DNA of 36,517 nucleotides. Source: Candidatus Krumholzibacteriia bacterium (GTDB lineage Bacteria; Krumholzibacteriota; Krumholzibacteriia; LZORAL124-64-63). Where the stretch lies: the NCBI GenBank assembly GCA_030592845.1, contig JAUVII010000012.1:1-36517 (forward strand), given 5' to 3'. Positions 1-8,516 of this stretch are shown here, piece after piece (position 1 is the first letter of the stretch; each line of letters starts with the position of its first letter). Under the pieces are notes generated by a model that did no database searches, was not told the DNA's origin, and worked only from the letters and a program-made list of their open reading frames with translations. The position numbers were made by a program, and so were the translations under genes.

Positions 1-1
1 A

Positions 2-763
2 GCCTGCTCCAAGTGCCACCTGGGACACGATCATCCCCAAAAAGAAAACTTCGAGGCGTCCAAGCACGGCAACGCCTATATCACCCACAAAGACGAGATG
101 AACCTCGACTCGGACCGTTGGGTCGTCGGCGTGGACTATTTCGAGGCCCCCACCTGCGCTACCTGCCACATGTCGGCCACGACCAAGCAACCCGTCACCC
201 ACGACGTGGGCCAGCGCATCAGCTGGACCCTGCGTCCCCCGGTTTCGAAGACCAAGGACGACTGGGAAATGAAACGGTCCAACATGAAGGACGTCTGCAT
301 CAACTGCCACGGCGCCGGCTTCGTGGACGGCCATTACGCCCAGTTCGACGGCGTCGTCAACCTCTACAACGAGAAATACGCCAAGCCGGGACTTGCTCTC
401 TACAACAAGGCCAAGGAGCTCAAGCTGGGCGAAGGCACGGCCAACTTCTCGAACAAGTACGAGTGGATCTGGTGGGAGATCTGGCACCACGAGGGACGCC
501 GCGCGCGCCACGGGGCCGCCATGATGGGTCCGGATTACACCTGGTGGCACGGTATCTACGAGGTCTCGCAACACTTCTACTTCAAGTACATCCCCGAGTT
601 GCGGAAATTCCACAACCCGGAGCTGGACAAGATGATCGACGAGGTGCTGGCCGATCCGTACCACAACTGGCTGAATCGCCCGACCGCCGAAATCAAGGCC
701 GACATCAAGTCGGGCAAGATGGAGGAAATGTACAAGGACATGTACCAGGTCGGAACCAAGTAA
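2..763 (+). CDS. Hydroxylamine oxidoreductase-like multiheme cytochrome c, C-terminal part (5' truncated by window)
   Basis: The reading frame is open from base 2 to the stop at 761-763, so the N-terminus lies outside the window. Three CXXCH heme-binding motifs are visible (CSKCH at the very start, CATCH, CINCH). The segments ASKHGNAY, APTCATCHM, and WHHEGRRARHGA followed by GPDYTWWHG are what I associate with the C-terminal half of octaheme HAO-family cytochromes. These are periplasmic enzymes that oxidise hydroxylamine or hydrazine, or reduce nitrite or hydroxylamine in homologues lacking the Tyr-heme crosslink. No membrane anchor is seen at the C-terminus. The gene is followed after 12 bases by a NapC-type membrane cytochrome, the partner expected for quinone-linked HAO modules. 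The direction of catalysis cannot be told from this fragment: the crosslinking tyrosine needs alignment with full-length relatives. The family call is fairly firm and the substrate is not. Confidence 0.75.
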   Translation, partial: ACSKCHLGHDHPQKENFEASKHGNAYITHKDEMNLDSDRWVVGVDYFEAPTCATCHMSATTKQPVTHDVGQRISWTLRPPVSKTKDDWEMKRSNMKDVCINCHGAGFVDGHYAQFDGVVNLYNEKYAKPGLALYNKAKELKLGEGTANFSNKYEWIWWEIWHHEGRRARHGAAMMGPDYTWWHGIYEVSQHFYFKYIPELRKFHNPELDKMIDEVLADPYHNWLNRPTAEIKADIKSGKMEEMYKDMYQVGTK

Positions 764-775
764 AGGGGCTCAGCG

Positions 776-2326
776 ATGAAGCGATTCCAGCTCTTCATCC
801 GCGGCATCATGACGAATTGGACCGGGACGGTGGGGGTCGCTCTTGCGACCTCCTCCTTCCTGCTGTTCGTGTTCTTCGAATTGCTGCAGATCGCGGGAAT
901 CCTGACCAATTCCTACGTCGGGCTCATCAGTTACATGGCCCTGCCGGCCCTGTTCCTTATGGGTCTGGTCCTTGTCCCGATCGGCTGGTGGCAGTTCCGC
1001 CGGGCCACCGGGCGTTCGACTTCGGAATTGCTCACCCAGAGATTCCCCGACGACATGACCAAGGCCAAACGGATTGGTTCGTCCCTGATGGGCACCATTG
1101 CCCTGCTGACGGTCGTCAACATCCTGTTCCTGGGCATCGGCGGCGCACGCATGCTCCATTTCATGGACTCGCCCAAGTTCTGCGGGACGGCCTGCCATTC
1201 GGTCATGGAACCGGAATGGGTCGCCTACCAGAACTCGCCGCACGCCCATGTCCGCTGCGTGGACTGCCATGTCGGCGAAGGAGCCCAGGCCCTCCTGGAC
1301 GCCAAGCTCAATGGTTTATGGCAGGTCGTTTCGGCAACGTTCGACCTGTACGAACGCCCGATACCCACACCGGTGCACCAGTTGCGTCCGGCGCGGGAAA
1401 CGTGCGAAAAATGCCACTGGCCCGACAAGTTCTACGGCGACAGGATCAAGACCTTCCCCACCTTCAGGTTCGACCAGGAATCGACACCCCGGCACACGAC
1501 CCTGGCCTTGAAGGTAGGATCGGGTGGGGACGATTCCCACGGCACCATCCACTGGCATGTCGCCGAGGCGAACGAGGTTCGCTACCAGGCCGCGGACGAA
1601 TCCCGTCACGCGATGGATTGGGTCGAAATCAAACGTGGCGAGGAGTTTCATCGGTACACCAACCGGTCGGCAACCCCCGGCAAGGATGCCGGGTCCGAAC
1701 TGCCGCTCCCCCGCTCCATGGACTGTGTCGACTGCCACAACCGGGCGACGCACATCTATGAGGATCCCGAACAGGCCATTGACAACGCGCTGGCCTCCGG
1801 CAGGATCAGCCGTGATCTCCCCTTCGCCAAGAAGGTGGGATTCGGTGCCCTGACAGGACGGTATGGGACTACCAAATACGATGGCCTCAAGGGTATCGAA
1901 AACGAAGTGCGCGGTTATTATCTCCGGCAGAAACACGAGGTTCGGGTCAATCTGGCGGACGTGGACCTGATGGTCGCCGAAGTACAGGCCATTTATTCCC
2001 GCAACATCTTCCCGGGAATGAAAGTCGAATGGAACTCCTACCCATCCCAGCTGGGGCACAAAAACGACACCGGTTGTTTCCGCTGCCACAACAGGGACAT
2101 GGTCGACGAAACCGGGGTGGCAATCCCCTACGATTGCACACTCTGCCATTCGATCCTGGCCATGGACAGCGCCACGGAGTTCCAGTTCCTGCTGCCCGCC
2201 GGTGAAAAGGACCCGGATCGTATCATGCACGAATATCTCAGGCGCGAGTTCCTGGGAATCGAGCAGGGTGAGTTCGCCGCACCCGACACGGCGACCGGTG
2301 AAGAGGAAGTGTCCTTGGCCGAGTAA
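776..2326 (+). CDS. NapC/NirT-type membrane-anchored multiheme cytochrome c
   Basis: 516 residues, with an AAAGGGG ribosome site before ATG 776. Hydrophobic segments lie near residues 20-42, 50-72 and 103-125, followed by a periplasmic cytochrome domain. Heme motifs in order: CGTACH (136-141, a CX3CH variant), CVDCH 161, CEKCH 210, CVDCH 317, CFRCH 434 and CTLCH 454. The first two, with SVMEPEW and SPHAHVRC between them, form the NapC/NirT/NrfH core that takes electrons from menaquinol. The other four sit in a long C-terminal extension beyond the usual 4-heme size. It starts 12 bases after the HAO-like gene, so the two probably form one transcript and one quinone-linked redox module, inferred by analogy with the HAO plus NapC-family pairs known from Campylobacterota. 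Quinol oxidation versus reduction is not decided by sequence. Confidence 0.85.
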   Translation: MKRFQLFIRGIMTNWTGTVGVALATSSFLLFVFFELLQIAGILTNSYVGLISYMALPALFLMGLVLVPIGWWQFRRATGRSTSELLTQRFPDDMTKAKRIGSSLMGTIALLTVVNILFLGIGGARMLHFMDSPKFCGTACHSVMEPEWVAYQNSPHAHVRCVDCHVGEGAQALLDAKLNGLWQVVSATFDLYERPIPTPVHQLRPARETCEKCHWPDKFYGDRIKTFPTFRFDQESTPRHTTLALKVGSGGDDSHGTIHWHVAEANEVRYQAADESRHAMDWVEIKRGEEFHRYTNRSATPGKDAGSELPLPRSMDCVDCHNRATHIYEDPEQAIDNALASGRISRDLPFAKKVGFGALTGRYGTTKYDGLKGIENEVRGYYLRQKHEVRVNLADVDLMVAEVQAIYSRNIFPGMKVEWNSYPSQLGHKNDTGCFRCHNRDMVDETGVAIPYDCTLCHSILAMDSATEFQFLLPAGEKDPDRIMHEYLRREFLGIEQGEFAAPDTATGEEEVSLAE

Positions 2327-2346
2327 AACCTGTGAATGAGATGAAT

Positions 2347-2379
2347 CGGGGCGGTCGTTCAGGCTGCCCCGTTTTTTTT
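2347..2379 (+). terminator. Rho-independent terminator after the HAO/NapC-like pair
   Basis: CGGGGC at 2347-2352 pairs with GCCCCG at 2366-2371. The inner pairing extends the stem to about ten pairs with two G-T wobbles, around a GTTCA loop. A run of eight T residues follows. It lies 20 bases past the stop of the NapC-like gene. Confidence 0.85.
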
Positions 2380-2463
2380 CACTGGTGGCAGGCAACACTC
2401 AACGCGTGATGTTACTATACTTAAAACTTCCCTGACGAATGTGAATACGAGGCCGGAGATATT

Positions 2464-3147
2464 ATGCACGATTCCGAACATCTTCCCTATGACGGCTTGC
2501 CCGCACTCCCGGAGCAGGAAATGCTCGCCCGCGCCGAAGCCTTTCACGAACTGGTGGTCCGGCGCCGAACGGTGAGGGACTTTTCCAGCCGGCCGGTGCC
2601 GCGCGATATCATAGCCGCCTGCGTCCAGGCCGCCGGTCAGGCCCCCAGCGGCGCCAACATGCAGCCCTGGCATTTCGAGGTGGTGGGAGATCCGGTGATC
2701 AAGAAAAAGATCCGGCTGGCCGCCGAAGAAGAGGAACAACAATTCTACGACGGCCGGGCCAGCGAGGAATGGCTGAACGCCCTGGCGCCCCTGGGCACGG
2801 ACGCGGAGAAGCCCTTCCTGGAGATCGCCCCCTGGCTGATCGTCATCTTCGAGCAGCGCTACGGACAGGATTCGGACGGCGCGAAGACCCGTTACTACTA
2901 CACCAAGGAATCCGTGGGACTGGCGTCCGGGTTCCTGATCGCCGCACTGCACAACGCCGGGTTGGCCTCCCTGACCCACACCCCCAGTCCCATGGGCTTT
3001 TTGAACAAAATCCTGGGTCGGCCCGGCAACGAAAAGCCGTTTCTGCTCCTGGTGACCGGATATCCGGCCGAAGGCGCCATTGTGCCGGCCATCACCCGCA
3101 AGGATCCCGGCCAGTATATTCATTTCCGTGAGGCCGGCGACTCTTGA
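2464..3147 (+). CDS. Iodotyrosine deiodinase-like nitroreductase-superfamily flavoprotein
   Basis: 227 residues with a GGAG ribosome site before ATG 2464. It has the FMN-binding nitroreductase fold signature RRRTVRDFS (33-41) and [10 protein letters not shown] (60-69). Unlike generic nitroreductases it carries the lid segment of iodotyrosine deiodinase. Aligned by eye with human IYD, Glu91, Tyr95 and Lys116 fall on the three residues that clamp the zwitterion of halotyrosine (E157, Y161 and K182 in the human enzyme). The following [13 protein letters not shown], the NAGL segment and LGRPGNEK also match. It lacks the membrane anchor of the vertebrate enzyme and has no signal peptide, so it is cytoplasmic. 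Family knowledge predicts reductive dehalogenation of iodo- or bromotyrosine with FMNH2. The natural substrate in a bacterium is unknown. It stands alone between a terminator and the promoter of the next gene. Confidence 0.8.
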   Translation: MHDSEHLPYDGLPALPEQEMLARAEAFHELVVRRRTVRDFSSRPVPRDIIAACVQAAGQAPSGANMQPWHFEVVGDPVIKKKIRLAAEEEEQQFYDGRASEEWLNALAPLGTDAEKPFLEIAPWLIVIFEQRYGQDSDGAKTRYYYTKESVGLASGFLIAALHNAGLASLTHTPSPMGFLNKILGRPGNEKPFLLLVTGYPAEGAIVPAITRKDPGQYIHFREAGDS

Positions 3148-3172
3148 AATTGCTCGGCGATTGGGGTATTAT
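3144..3172 (+). promoter_or_regulatory. Sigma70-type promoter for the dockerin-like secreted protein
   Basis: TTGAAA at 3144-3149 and TATTAT at 3167-3172 are separated by 17 bases, giving five of six matches to each consensus box. It overlaps the stop codon of the deiodinase-like gene. The predicted start near 3179 gives a leader of roughly 110 bases to ATG 3291. Confidence 0.55.
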
Positions 3173-3224
3173 GAGATGACTACGGAACCGTATCACCCCT
3201 GATCGATTCATGTGGTTGGCTCGT

Positions 3225-3245
3225 GGGACGGTGCAACACCGTCCC
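3225..3245 (+). promoter_or_regulatory. Perfect 9-bp leader hairpin
   Basis: GGGACGGTG (3225-3233), loop CAA, then CACCGTCCC (3237-3245). It lies inside the predicted leader, 45 bases upstream of ATG 3291. There is no T tract, so it is not an ordinary terminator. It could stabilise the mRNA 5' end or be a protein-binding site. Its function is unknown. Confidence 0.5.
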
Positions 3246-3290
3246 GGGAGCATAATCCAATTCATTCTCAACTTGGCCAGGGGAATAATT

Positions 3291-3938
3291 ATGACCAGAT
3301 ATTCCTGCATATCCATTTCAGTATTTCTGCTCTGTCTTTTCCTTCTTCCGGCAGCCTATGCCGACACCACCGGTATCGGCATGCCCACCGGCGAATACGA
3401 AATGGCCTACCAGGGCCCGGAAACCCTTACCCTGTTTGTAGTTCCCGATGGAAGCGGCAATTCTTTCGACCAGGCCTCCCTGCCCTATGGAGGTCAGGCC
3501 GATGCCACCATAACCCTCCTCTTGATGGACGCCATGAACGACCCGATAGCCCATTTTCCCTTTGAAGACATATGGCTGGAATCCAGGGATGCAGGACTCG
3601 TTCCCTGCCGGGGCGGCACCACGGCCGACGCAAACACCGACGCGGCGGGGATCACCACGTGGGCCACACCTTTGCACGCCGGGGGACACAGCCAATCTCT
3701 AATGGATGTAATTGTCAACGGGTCAACCCTGGACCAGGCAGCACCTCTGGCGCTCAGTTTCAACAGCCCGGATCTCAATGGGGATCTGATCGTGAACCTG
3801 ACGGACCTTCAGATTTTCACGGAAGACTTCTATTATTTTTTCGACACCAGTTTCCGTTCGGATTTCCACCGGGACGGGGTCGTGAATCTCTCGGATCTGC
3901 CCCCAATGGCCGAGGCTATCGGGGCGGCCTGTCCCTGA
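3291..3938 (+). CDS. Secreted protein with C-terminal dockerin-like repeat pair
   Basis: 215 residues from ATG 3291, chosen because it gives a clean signal peptide (about residues 1-24, cleaved near AYA-D). An upstream in-frame start at 3210 would put the leader hairpin in coding sequence. The central part (about 65-145) looks like an Ig-like secreted domain (QADATITLLLMDAMNDPIAHFPF). The C-terminus holds two calcium-loop motifs of the dockerin type I pattern DxNxDxxxNxxD: residues 161-172 and 191-202. Such modules attach proteins to cohesins in cellulosomes but are also common in secreted proteins of uncultured bacteria with no cellulosome. No catalytic domain is recognised. Its stop abuts the stop of convergent alaS with no gap. 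Confidence 0.7.
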   Translation: MTRYSCISISVFLLCLFLLPAAYADTTGIGMPTGEYEMAYQGPETLTLFVVPDGSGNSFDQASLPYGGQADATITLLLMDAMNDPIAHFPFEDIWLESRDAGLVPCRGGTTADANTDAAGITTWATPLHAGGHSQSLMDVIVNGSTLDQAAPLALSFNSPDLNGDLIVNLTDLQIFTEDFYYFFDTSFRSDFHRDGVVNLSDLPPMAEAIGAACP

Positions 3939-6665
3939 TCAGTCGTCCGCCTGAGCGGCAATGATACCGTCCGCGGCCTCAAGGGCTTTGTCCAGGGCCG
4001 CGGCATCCGGCATGCCGGCTTGGGCCATATTGGGCCTGCCGCCTCCCCTGCCGCCACCGGCCGCGGCGATTTCCTTGACCAGATTTCCCGCGTGAAGCCG
4101 CTTGGCGTCCACCAGGTCCGCCGTCACCGTGACCAGGAGGGTCGCCTTGCCGCCCAGCTCCGTCGCCAGGACCACAACGCCCGAGGCGCCCAGCTTGTCA
4201 CGCACATGATCACCCAACTGCATGAAAGAGTTTTTGTCCTCCGCGGAAACCAATGCGGTGACCACCTTCAGCCCCGCCACGTCGCGCGGTGCGCTGAGGG
4301 CGTCAGTCAGGGAATCGCGGGCGGAATCCTGCTGGATCTTGGCCAGTTCCTTCCGAAGTTCATCGCGTTCGCTGATCAGATGGGCGGTCTGTTCGGCCAG
4401 AGGACCACCGTCGGGTCGCAGCAGCGATCCGATTTCCCCCAACTGATCCCTTTCTTCATTGGAGCGGGCCAACGCGACATCCCCGCTCACGGCCTCGATG
4501 CGTCGGACACCCGCCGCCACGCTGCCTTCGCCCAGGATACGGAACAGACCCACGTCCCCGGTGCGGCGGCAATGGGTTCCCCCGCATAGTTCGATGGAAT
4601 AGACCGGCCCGGAATCCTCCGGCTGCCCCGGGGTGACCTGGTAGCCCCCGTGGATCTCGACCACACGAACCTTGTCCCCGTATTTCTCCCCGAACAGGGC
4701 CATCGCTCCCCGCTCTTTGGCTTCATCCACCGGAACATCCTGGTGACTCATGACGGCCCGGTTGGAAAGTACCGCTTCGTTGACCTGTTGTTCGATGAGC
4801 CGCATTTCTCCGGCCGTGACGGCATTGTCATGGCGGAAATCGAAGCGCAGCCGCTCCGCATCCACCACGCTGCCGGCCTGCTCCACGTGGTCGCCCAGGA
4901 CGTTGCGCAGGGCGGCGTGCAGAAGATGGGTGGCCGTATGGTTTCGCATCACGCCCAGGCGGAAATCAGGATCCACCTGCAACTTCACCTGGACATCGGC
5001 ACGGAACCTTTCCACCAGTTGGTCGGCGTCGCCGGAAACCACAGCCACTGATCCCTCTTCGGATACGAGGGCGCCCAGGACATTCAATTCCTTTGCGCCA
5101 CCGGCCGTTTTCACCACACCGGTGTCGCCGACCTGTCCCCCGGCTTCGGCATAAAACGGAGTGCGGGAAAAAAGGAGATGGGACAAGGGTTGGTCCCGGG
5201 CATCGGTGCCCGCGGCCCGGACCGCCACCACTTCGGTGTCGTCGGTCAAACCATCGTACCCGGTAAAAACAGGCTTGAAACCCACCAGATCCCGCGCCGG
5301 ATCGACCGGTTGCCAGGGTGAGATCCCCTCCATGAACCGATTTTCCCTCCGGCTCATGGTCCGTTGTTTTTCCATGCAGACCTTGAAGCCGTCACGGTCC
5401 ACGGTGAATCCGTCCTCCTCGGCGACGACCGAGGTCAGGTCCACCGGAAAACCGAAGGTGTCGTGTAGCTTGAAGGCTTCTTCGCCGGTCAGGCAGGTGC
5501 GCCCCTCGTTTTCCATACGGATCTTGAACTCGCCGTAGACCTGCAGACCGGACGCGAGGGTCCGGCTGAATCGCTCCTCCTCCTGGCGAATCACCTGCAA
5601 CACCCGATCCCGGCGTTCGGCCAGTTCGGGGTAGGCCTCCGCCATCTCATCCATGGCCAGAGCCGACACTTTATACAGGAACGGCTCTTCGACTCCCAGC
5701 AGGTGGCCATGGCGGGCGGCGCGACGCAGGATCCGACGCACCACGTAGCCACGGCCCTCGTTGGAAGGGATGGCTCCATCGGTAATGGTGAAGGCCACCG
5801 CGCGGGCGTGGTCGGCGATGACCTGCATGCTGATCCTGTCCTCGCCCTCGGCCTTTCGCCCGGAGATTTCGGCCATCTTTTCGATGAGCGGGGTGAAGAG
5901 ATCGGTATCGTAGTTGCTCTTTTTTCCCTGGACCACCGCGACCAGGCGCTCGAAGCCAAGGCCGGTATCGACGCTCTTCATGGGCAACGGGTTCAGGGCG
6001 CCGTCGGCCTGCCGGTCGAATTCCATGAAGACATGGTTCCAGAGTTCCAGCCAGCGGTCGCAGTCGCAGACCCCGACCGCGCACCCGTCAGCATGGTCGC
6101 ATTTCATTTCGGGGCCCTGGTCGTAGTGGATCTCGGTGCAGGGACCGCAGGGACCGGTGTCGGCCATGGACCAGAAATTCTCCTCGTCCCCTTTTTCCAG
6201 ATCGCCCAACCGGACGATCCGGGCAGGGGAAACACCCACTTCGTTTTCCCAGATGCCGAAGGACTCATCATCGTCCTTGTAGACCGATACCCAGAGTTTT
6301 TCCTTCTCCAGACCCATGTTCACGGTGAGGAATTCCCAGCCCCAGTGGATCGATTCCTTTTTGTAGTAATCGCCAAAGGACCAGTTTCCGAGCATCTCGA
6401 AGAAGGTGTGGTGACGGGCGTCCTTGCCCACCTCTTCCAAATCGTTATGTTTGCCCGAAACCCGCATGCATTTCTGGACGGAGGCCGCTCTGACGTAGTC
6501 CCGGTGCTCCAGCCCCAGAAAGACACCCTTGAACTGGTTCATGCCCGCGTTGGTGAACAAAAGGGTGGGATCGTCACGGGGTACGAGAGTGGACGAAGAC
6601 ACGACCTGGTGCCCGTGTTGGGCGAAAAATTCCAGGAAACTCGAGCGGATGTCTTTGGCTTTCAA
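3939..6665 (-). CDS. alaS: Alanine--tRNA ligase
   Basis: 908 residues, close to the usual bacterial length of about 870-880. It charges tRNA-Ala with alanine in the cytoplasm. The N-terminus (MKAKDIRSSFLEFFAQHGH) and the class II motifs around TLLFTNAGMNQFK are typical. The editing domain keeps its zinc/deacylation motifs, N575-H-T-A-T-H580 and C694-G-G-T-H698, so mischarged Ser/Gly-tRNA can probably be cleared. The C-terminal DHHA1 domain ends with the glycine-rich GGGRGGGRPNMAQAG. The start is the ATG at 6665. The gene sits alone between oppositely oriented neighbours. Confidence 0.97.
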   Translation of the reverse strand: MKAKDIRSSFLEFFAQHGHQVVSSSTLVPRDDPTLLFTNAGMNQFKGVFLGLEHRDYVRAASVQKCMRVSGKHNDLEEVGKDARHHTFFEMLGNWSFGDYYKKESIHWGWEFLTVNMGLEKEKLWVSVYKDDDESFGIWENEVGVSPARIVRLGDLEKGDEENFWSMADTGPCGPCTEIHYDQGPEMKCDHADGCAVGVCDCDRWLELWNHVFMEFDRQADGALNPLPMKSVDTGLGFERLVAVVQGKKSNYDTDLFTPLIEKMAEISGRKAEGEDRISMQVIADHARAVAFTITDGAIPSNEGRGYVVRRILRRAARHGHLLGVEEPFLYKVSALAMDEMAEAYPELAERRDRVLQVIRQEEERFSRTLASGLQVYGEFKIRMENEGRTCLTGEEAFKLHDTFGFPVDLTSVVAEEDGFTVDRDGFKVCMEKQRTMSRRENRFMEGISPWQPVDPARDLVGFKPVFTGYDGLTDDTEVVAVRAAGTDARDQPLSHLLFSRTPFYAEAGGQVGDTGVVKTAGGAKELNVLGALVSEEGSVAVVSGDADQLVERFRADVQVKLQVDPDFRLGVMRNHTATHLLHAALRNVLGDHVEQAGSVVDAERLRFDFRHDNAVTAGEMRLIEQQVNEAVLSNRAVMSHQDVPVDEAKERGAMALFGEKYGDKVRVVEIHGGYQVTPGQPEDSGPVYSIELCGGTHCRRTGDVGLFRILGEGSVAAGVRRIEAVSGDVALARSNEERDQLGEIGSLLRPDGGPLAEQTAHLISERDELRKELAKIQQDSARDSLTDALSAPRDVAGLKVVTALVSAEDKNSFMQLGDHVRDKLGASGVVVLATELGGKATLLVTVTADLVDAKRLHAGNLVKEIAAAGGGRGGGRPNMAQAGMPDAAALDKALEAADGIIAAQADD

Positions 6666-6880
6666 AATTCTGCTCCCGTCAGGAAAACCGGAAATTTTTG
6701 TTCAACTCGGCCCTGAATTGCCGAAACACAAACATGGTATTGGCTTACCACTGATCGGGGAATCGACCCTCCCCGAAGTTTAAGCGGCTCGGCGAATATG
6801 GTCAACCCGCGCCGGAATTGCACCTGAATTGTGCCCAGGTGGGCGTCAGGACCCGGTCAAACAGGAATCGAACGGCTACA

Positions 6881-7246
6881 ATGAGGAATTTCCTACATTA
6901 CCTGTTTTCCATCCTGCTGTGGATTCTCTTCGGCTACTACTGGTATGTGGTGGTCGAGAGGCAGATCAACCGGGAACACCTGCAGCCCCTGGGCATCCTG
7001 GTGGGAATCACGGCCCTGGGTCTGGCCATCACGCTCTGGTGGATCGCCCACAACAAACGCATCGCCGCCAAGGGGAAACGCAATACCCTGATGCCTCCGC
7101 CCGTCGAGCCATTTGAGTTCGACAACCTGAACCGGCCCATCGTCGCTCCCGACATTGCCGTGCTTAAGACCGCGTCCAGGGTCACCATCACCGTGGACGA
7201 CCAGGGCAATAAGGTCTACATCGCCGACGGGGAAGGGGACTCCTGA
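6881..7246 (+). CDS. PgaD-like small inner-membrane protein
   Basis: 121 residues from ATG 6881, preferred over an upstream in-frame start because it begins directly with the membrane segment. Two hydrophobic helices (about 7-25 and 37-55) are followed by a soluble, probably cytoplasmic tail. Size, two-helix topology and position directly before a PgaC-type synthase match PgaD, which binds PgaC and in E. coli takes part in c-di-GMP activation of poly-N-acetylglucosamine synthesis. Sequence identity to PgaD was not established, so the role rests on topology and context. Its stop overlaps the next start (TGATG), implying translational coupling. Confidence 0.6.
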   Translation: MRNFLHYLFSILLWILFGYYWYVVVERQINREHLQPLGILVGITALGLAITLWWIAHNKRIAAKGKRNTLMPPPVEPFEFDNLNRPIVAPDIAVLKTASRVTITVDDQGNKVYIADGEGDS

Positions 7247-8514
7247 TGGATTTCTATTCCCTCCTTGTGCGTTTCGAGGACTCGTCCTTCTACCTGGCCA
7301 TGCTGATCTACTTTGCCTGGTATCCCCTGGCCACCAGCGTGATGTGGATATTCACCTCCATCCTGTTTTTCCGCCAGAAGGAGGTGGGCGAAACCGCCTT
7401 CTACGACCTCATCCCGGACAGCGATCCCCAGCCCATGGTTTCATTCGTCATCCCGGCGTTCAACGAGGAGTTGAACATCGCCGCCACCTTGAAGGGCGTA
7501 CTCGAAGTCGACTACCCCGATTTCGAAGTGGTCGTCATCGACGACTCCTCCACCGACGGCACCCTGGACGAAATTGAACCGTTCCTGGCCGATCCTCGTG
7601 TCCGACTGGTTCAGAAAAAGGTCAACGAAGGCAAGGCCATGGCCCTGAACGACGCCATCCCACTGACCAGGGGCGAATTGCTTTTTGTCATGGATGCCGA
7701 TGCCATCCCCATTCCGGATATTTTGAAATATTTTGTGCCCCACTTCCGTTCTCCGCGTTGCGCCGCGGTGACCGGCAACCCCCGGGTGGCCAACCGGGAC
7801 AGTTTCCTTTCCAAACTGCAAGCCATCGAATTCGCCTCGATCATTTCCCTGATGCGGCGGGCCCAGAGGGTATGGGGAAGGATCATGACTATGAGCGGAG
7901 TCGTCGGCATCTTCCGCCGTACCGCCCTTTACGATGTGGGCCTTTACAGCCCGGAAATGGCCACCGAGGACATCGACCTGACCTGGCGCCTGCAGATGCG
8001 CCACTGGGATGTCCGTTACGAATCCCGCGCGGTGATGTGGATGCGCGTGCCCCAGTCCCTGCAGGGGCTGTGGTGGCAGAGGCGGCGCTGGTCCCTGGGC
8101 CTGAGCCAAGTGTTGACCCGGCACTGGCGGGACCTGCTGGACTGGAAACAGCGCCGGTTCTGGCCGGTTCTGATAGAGGCCAACCTGTCGGTGGTCTGGG
8201 CTTACATCTACGTGCTTCTGACCATCATCTGGCTGGTCAGCTATTCCATAGGGTACCCGCCCAGAGGGGCCTCTCCCATTCCCAATTTCTGGGGTATGGT
8301 CATCGCCACCATGTGCCTGGTTCAGTTGATGGTCGGCGTCATCCTTGACCACACCTACGACCGGGTTCTCAGAAAATATTTCATCGTCGCGGTCTTCTAC
8401 CCCCTGATCTACTGGATCCTGATGGCCGTCATCACCGTGACCACGGCCCCGGTGGGCCTGAACGTCAACCGCCAGAAGCGCAAGTTCACGCTCTGGAAAC
8501 CGGTCCGGGAGTGA
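7246..8514 (+). CDS. pgaC: PgaC-like processive glycosyltransferase (poly-beta-1,6-N-acetylglucosamine synthase family)
   Basis: 422 residues. An N-terminal hydrophobic segment (about 15-42) is followed by a family 2 glycosyltransferase domain: VIPAFNEELN (68-77), D99-D100, the D150-A-D152 metal motif, T240-E-D242 and Q278-R-R-R-W282 of processive synthases. C-terminal membrane helices lie near 305-335, 348-368 and 378-400. The stretches VTGNPRVANR, FASIISLMRRAQRVWG, MSGVVGIFRR and EDIDLTWRLQ closely track E. coli PgaC, which polymerises UDP-GlcNAc into PNAG and exports it across the inner membrane. Together with the small membrane protein before it and the barrel and deacetylase after it, this is a complete Pga-type pathway. 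The exact sugar is inferred. Confidence 0.85.
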   Translation: MDFYSLLVRFEDSSFYLAMLIYFAWYPLATSVMWIFTSILFFRQKEVGETAFYDLIPDSDPQPMVSFVIPAFNEELNIAATLKGVLEVDYPDFEVVVIDDSSTDGTLDEIEPFLADPRVRLVQKKVNEGKAMALNDAIPLTRGELLFVMDADAIPIPDILKYFVPHFRSPRCAAVTGNPRVANRDSFLSKLQAIEFASIISLMRRAQRVWGRIMTMSGVVGIFRRTALYDVGLYSPEMATEDIDLTWRLQMRHWDVRYESRAVMWMRVPQSLQGLWWQRRRWSLGLSQVLTRHWRDLLDWKQRRFWPVLIEANLSVVWAYIYVLLTIIWLVSYSIGYPPRGASPIPNFWGMVIATMCLVQLMVGVILDHTYDRVLRKYFIVAVFYPLIYWILMAVITVTTAPVGLNVNRQKRKFTLWKPVRE

Positions 8515-8516
8515 CC

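Noticed and set aside
13-1761. Long arginine- and proline-rich open frame (582 codons) across the HAO-like and NapC-like genes
   Set aside because: It overlaps two genes with clear heme motifs in other frames. Its composition is that of an out-of-frame reading of GC-rich coding DNA.
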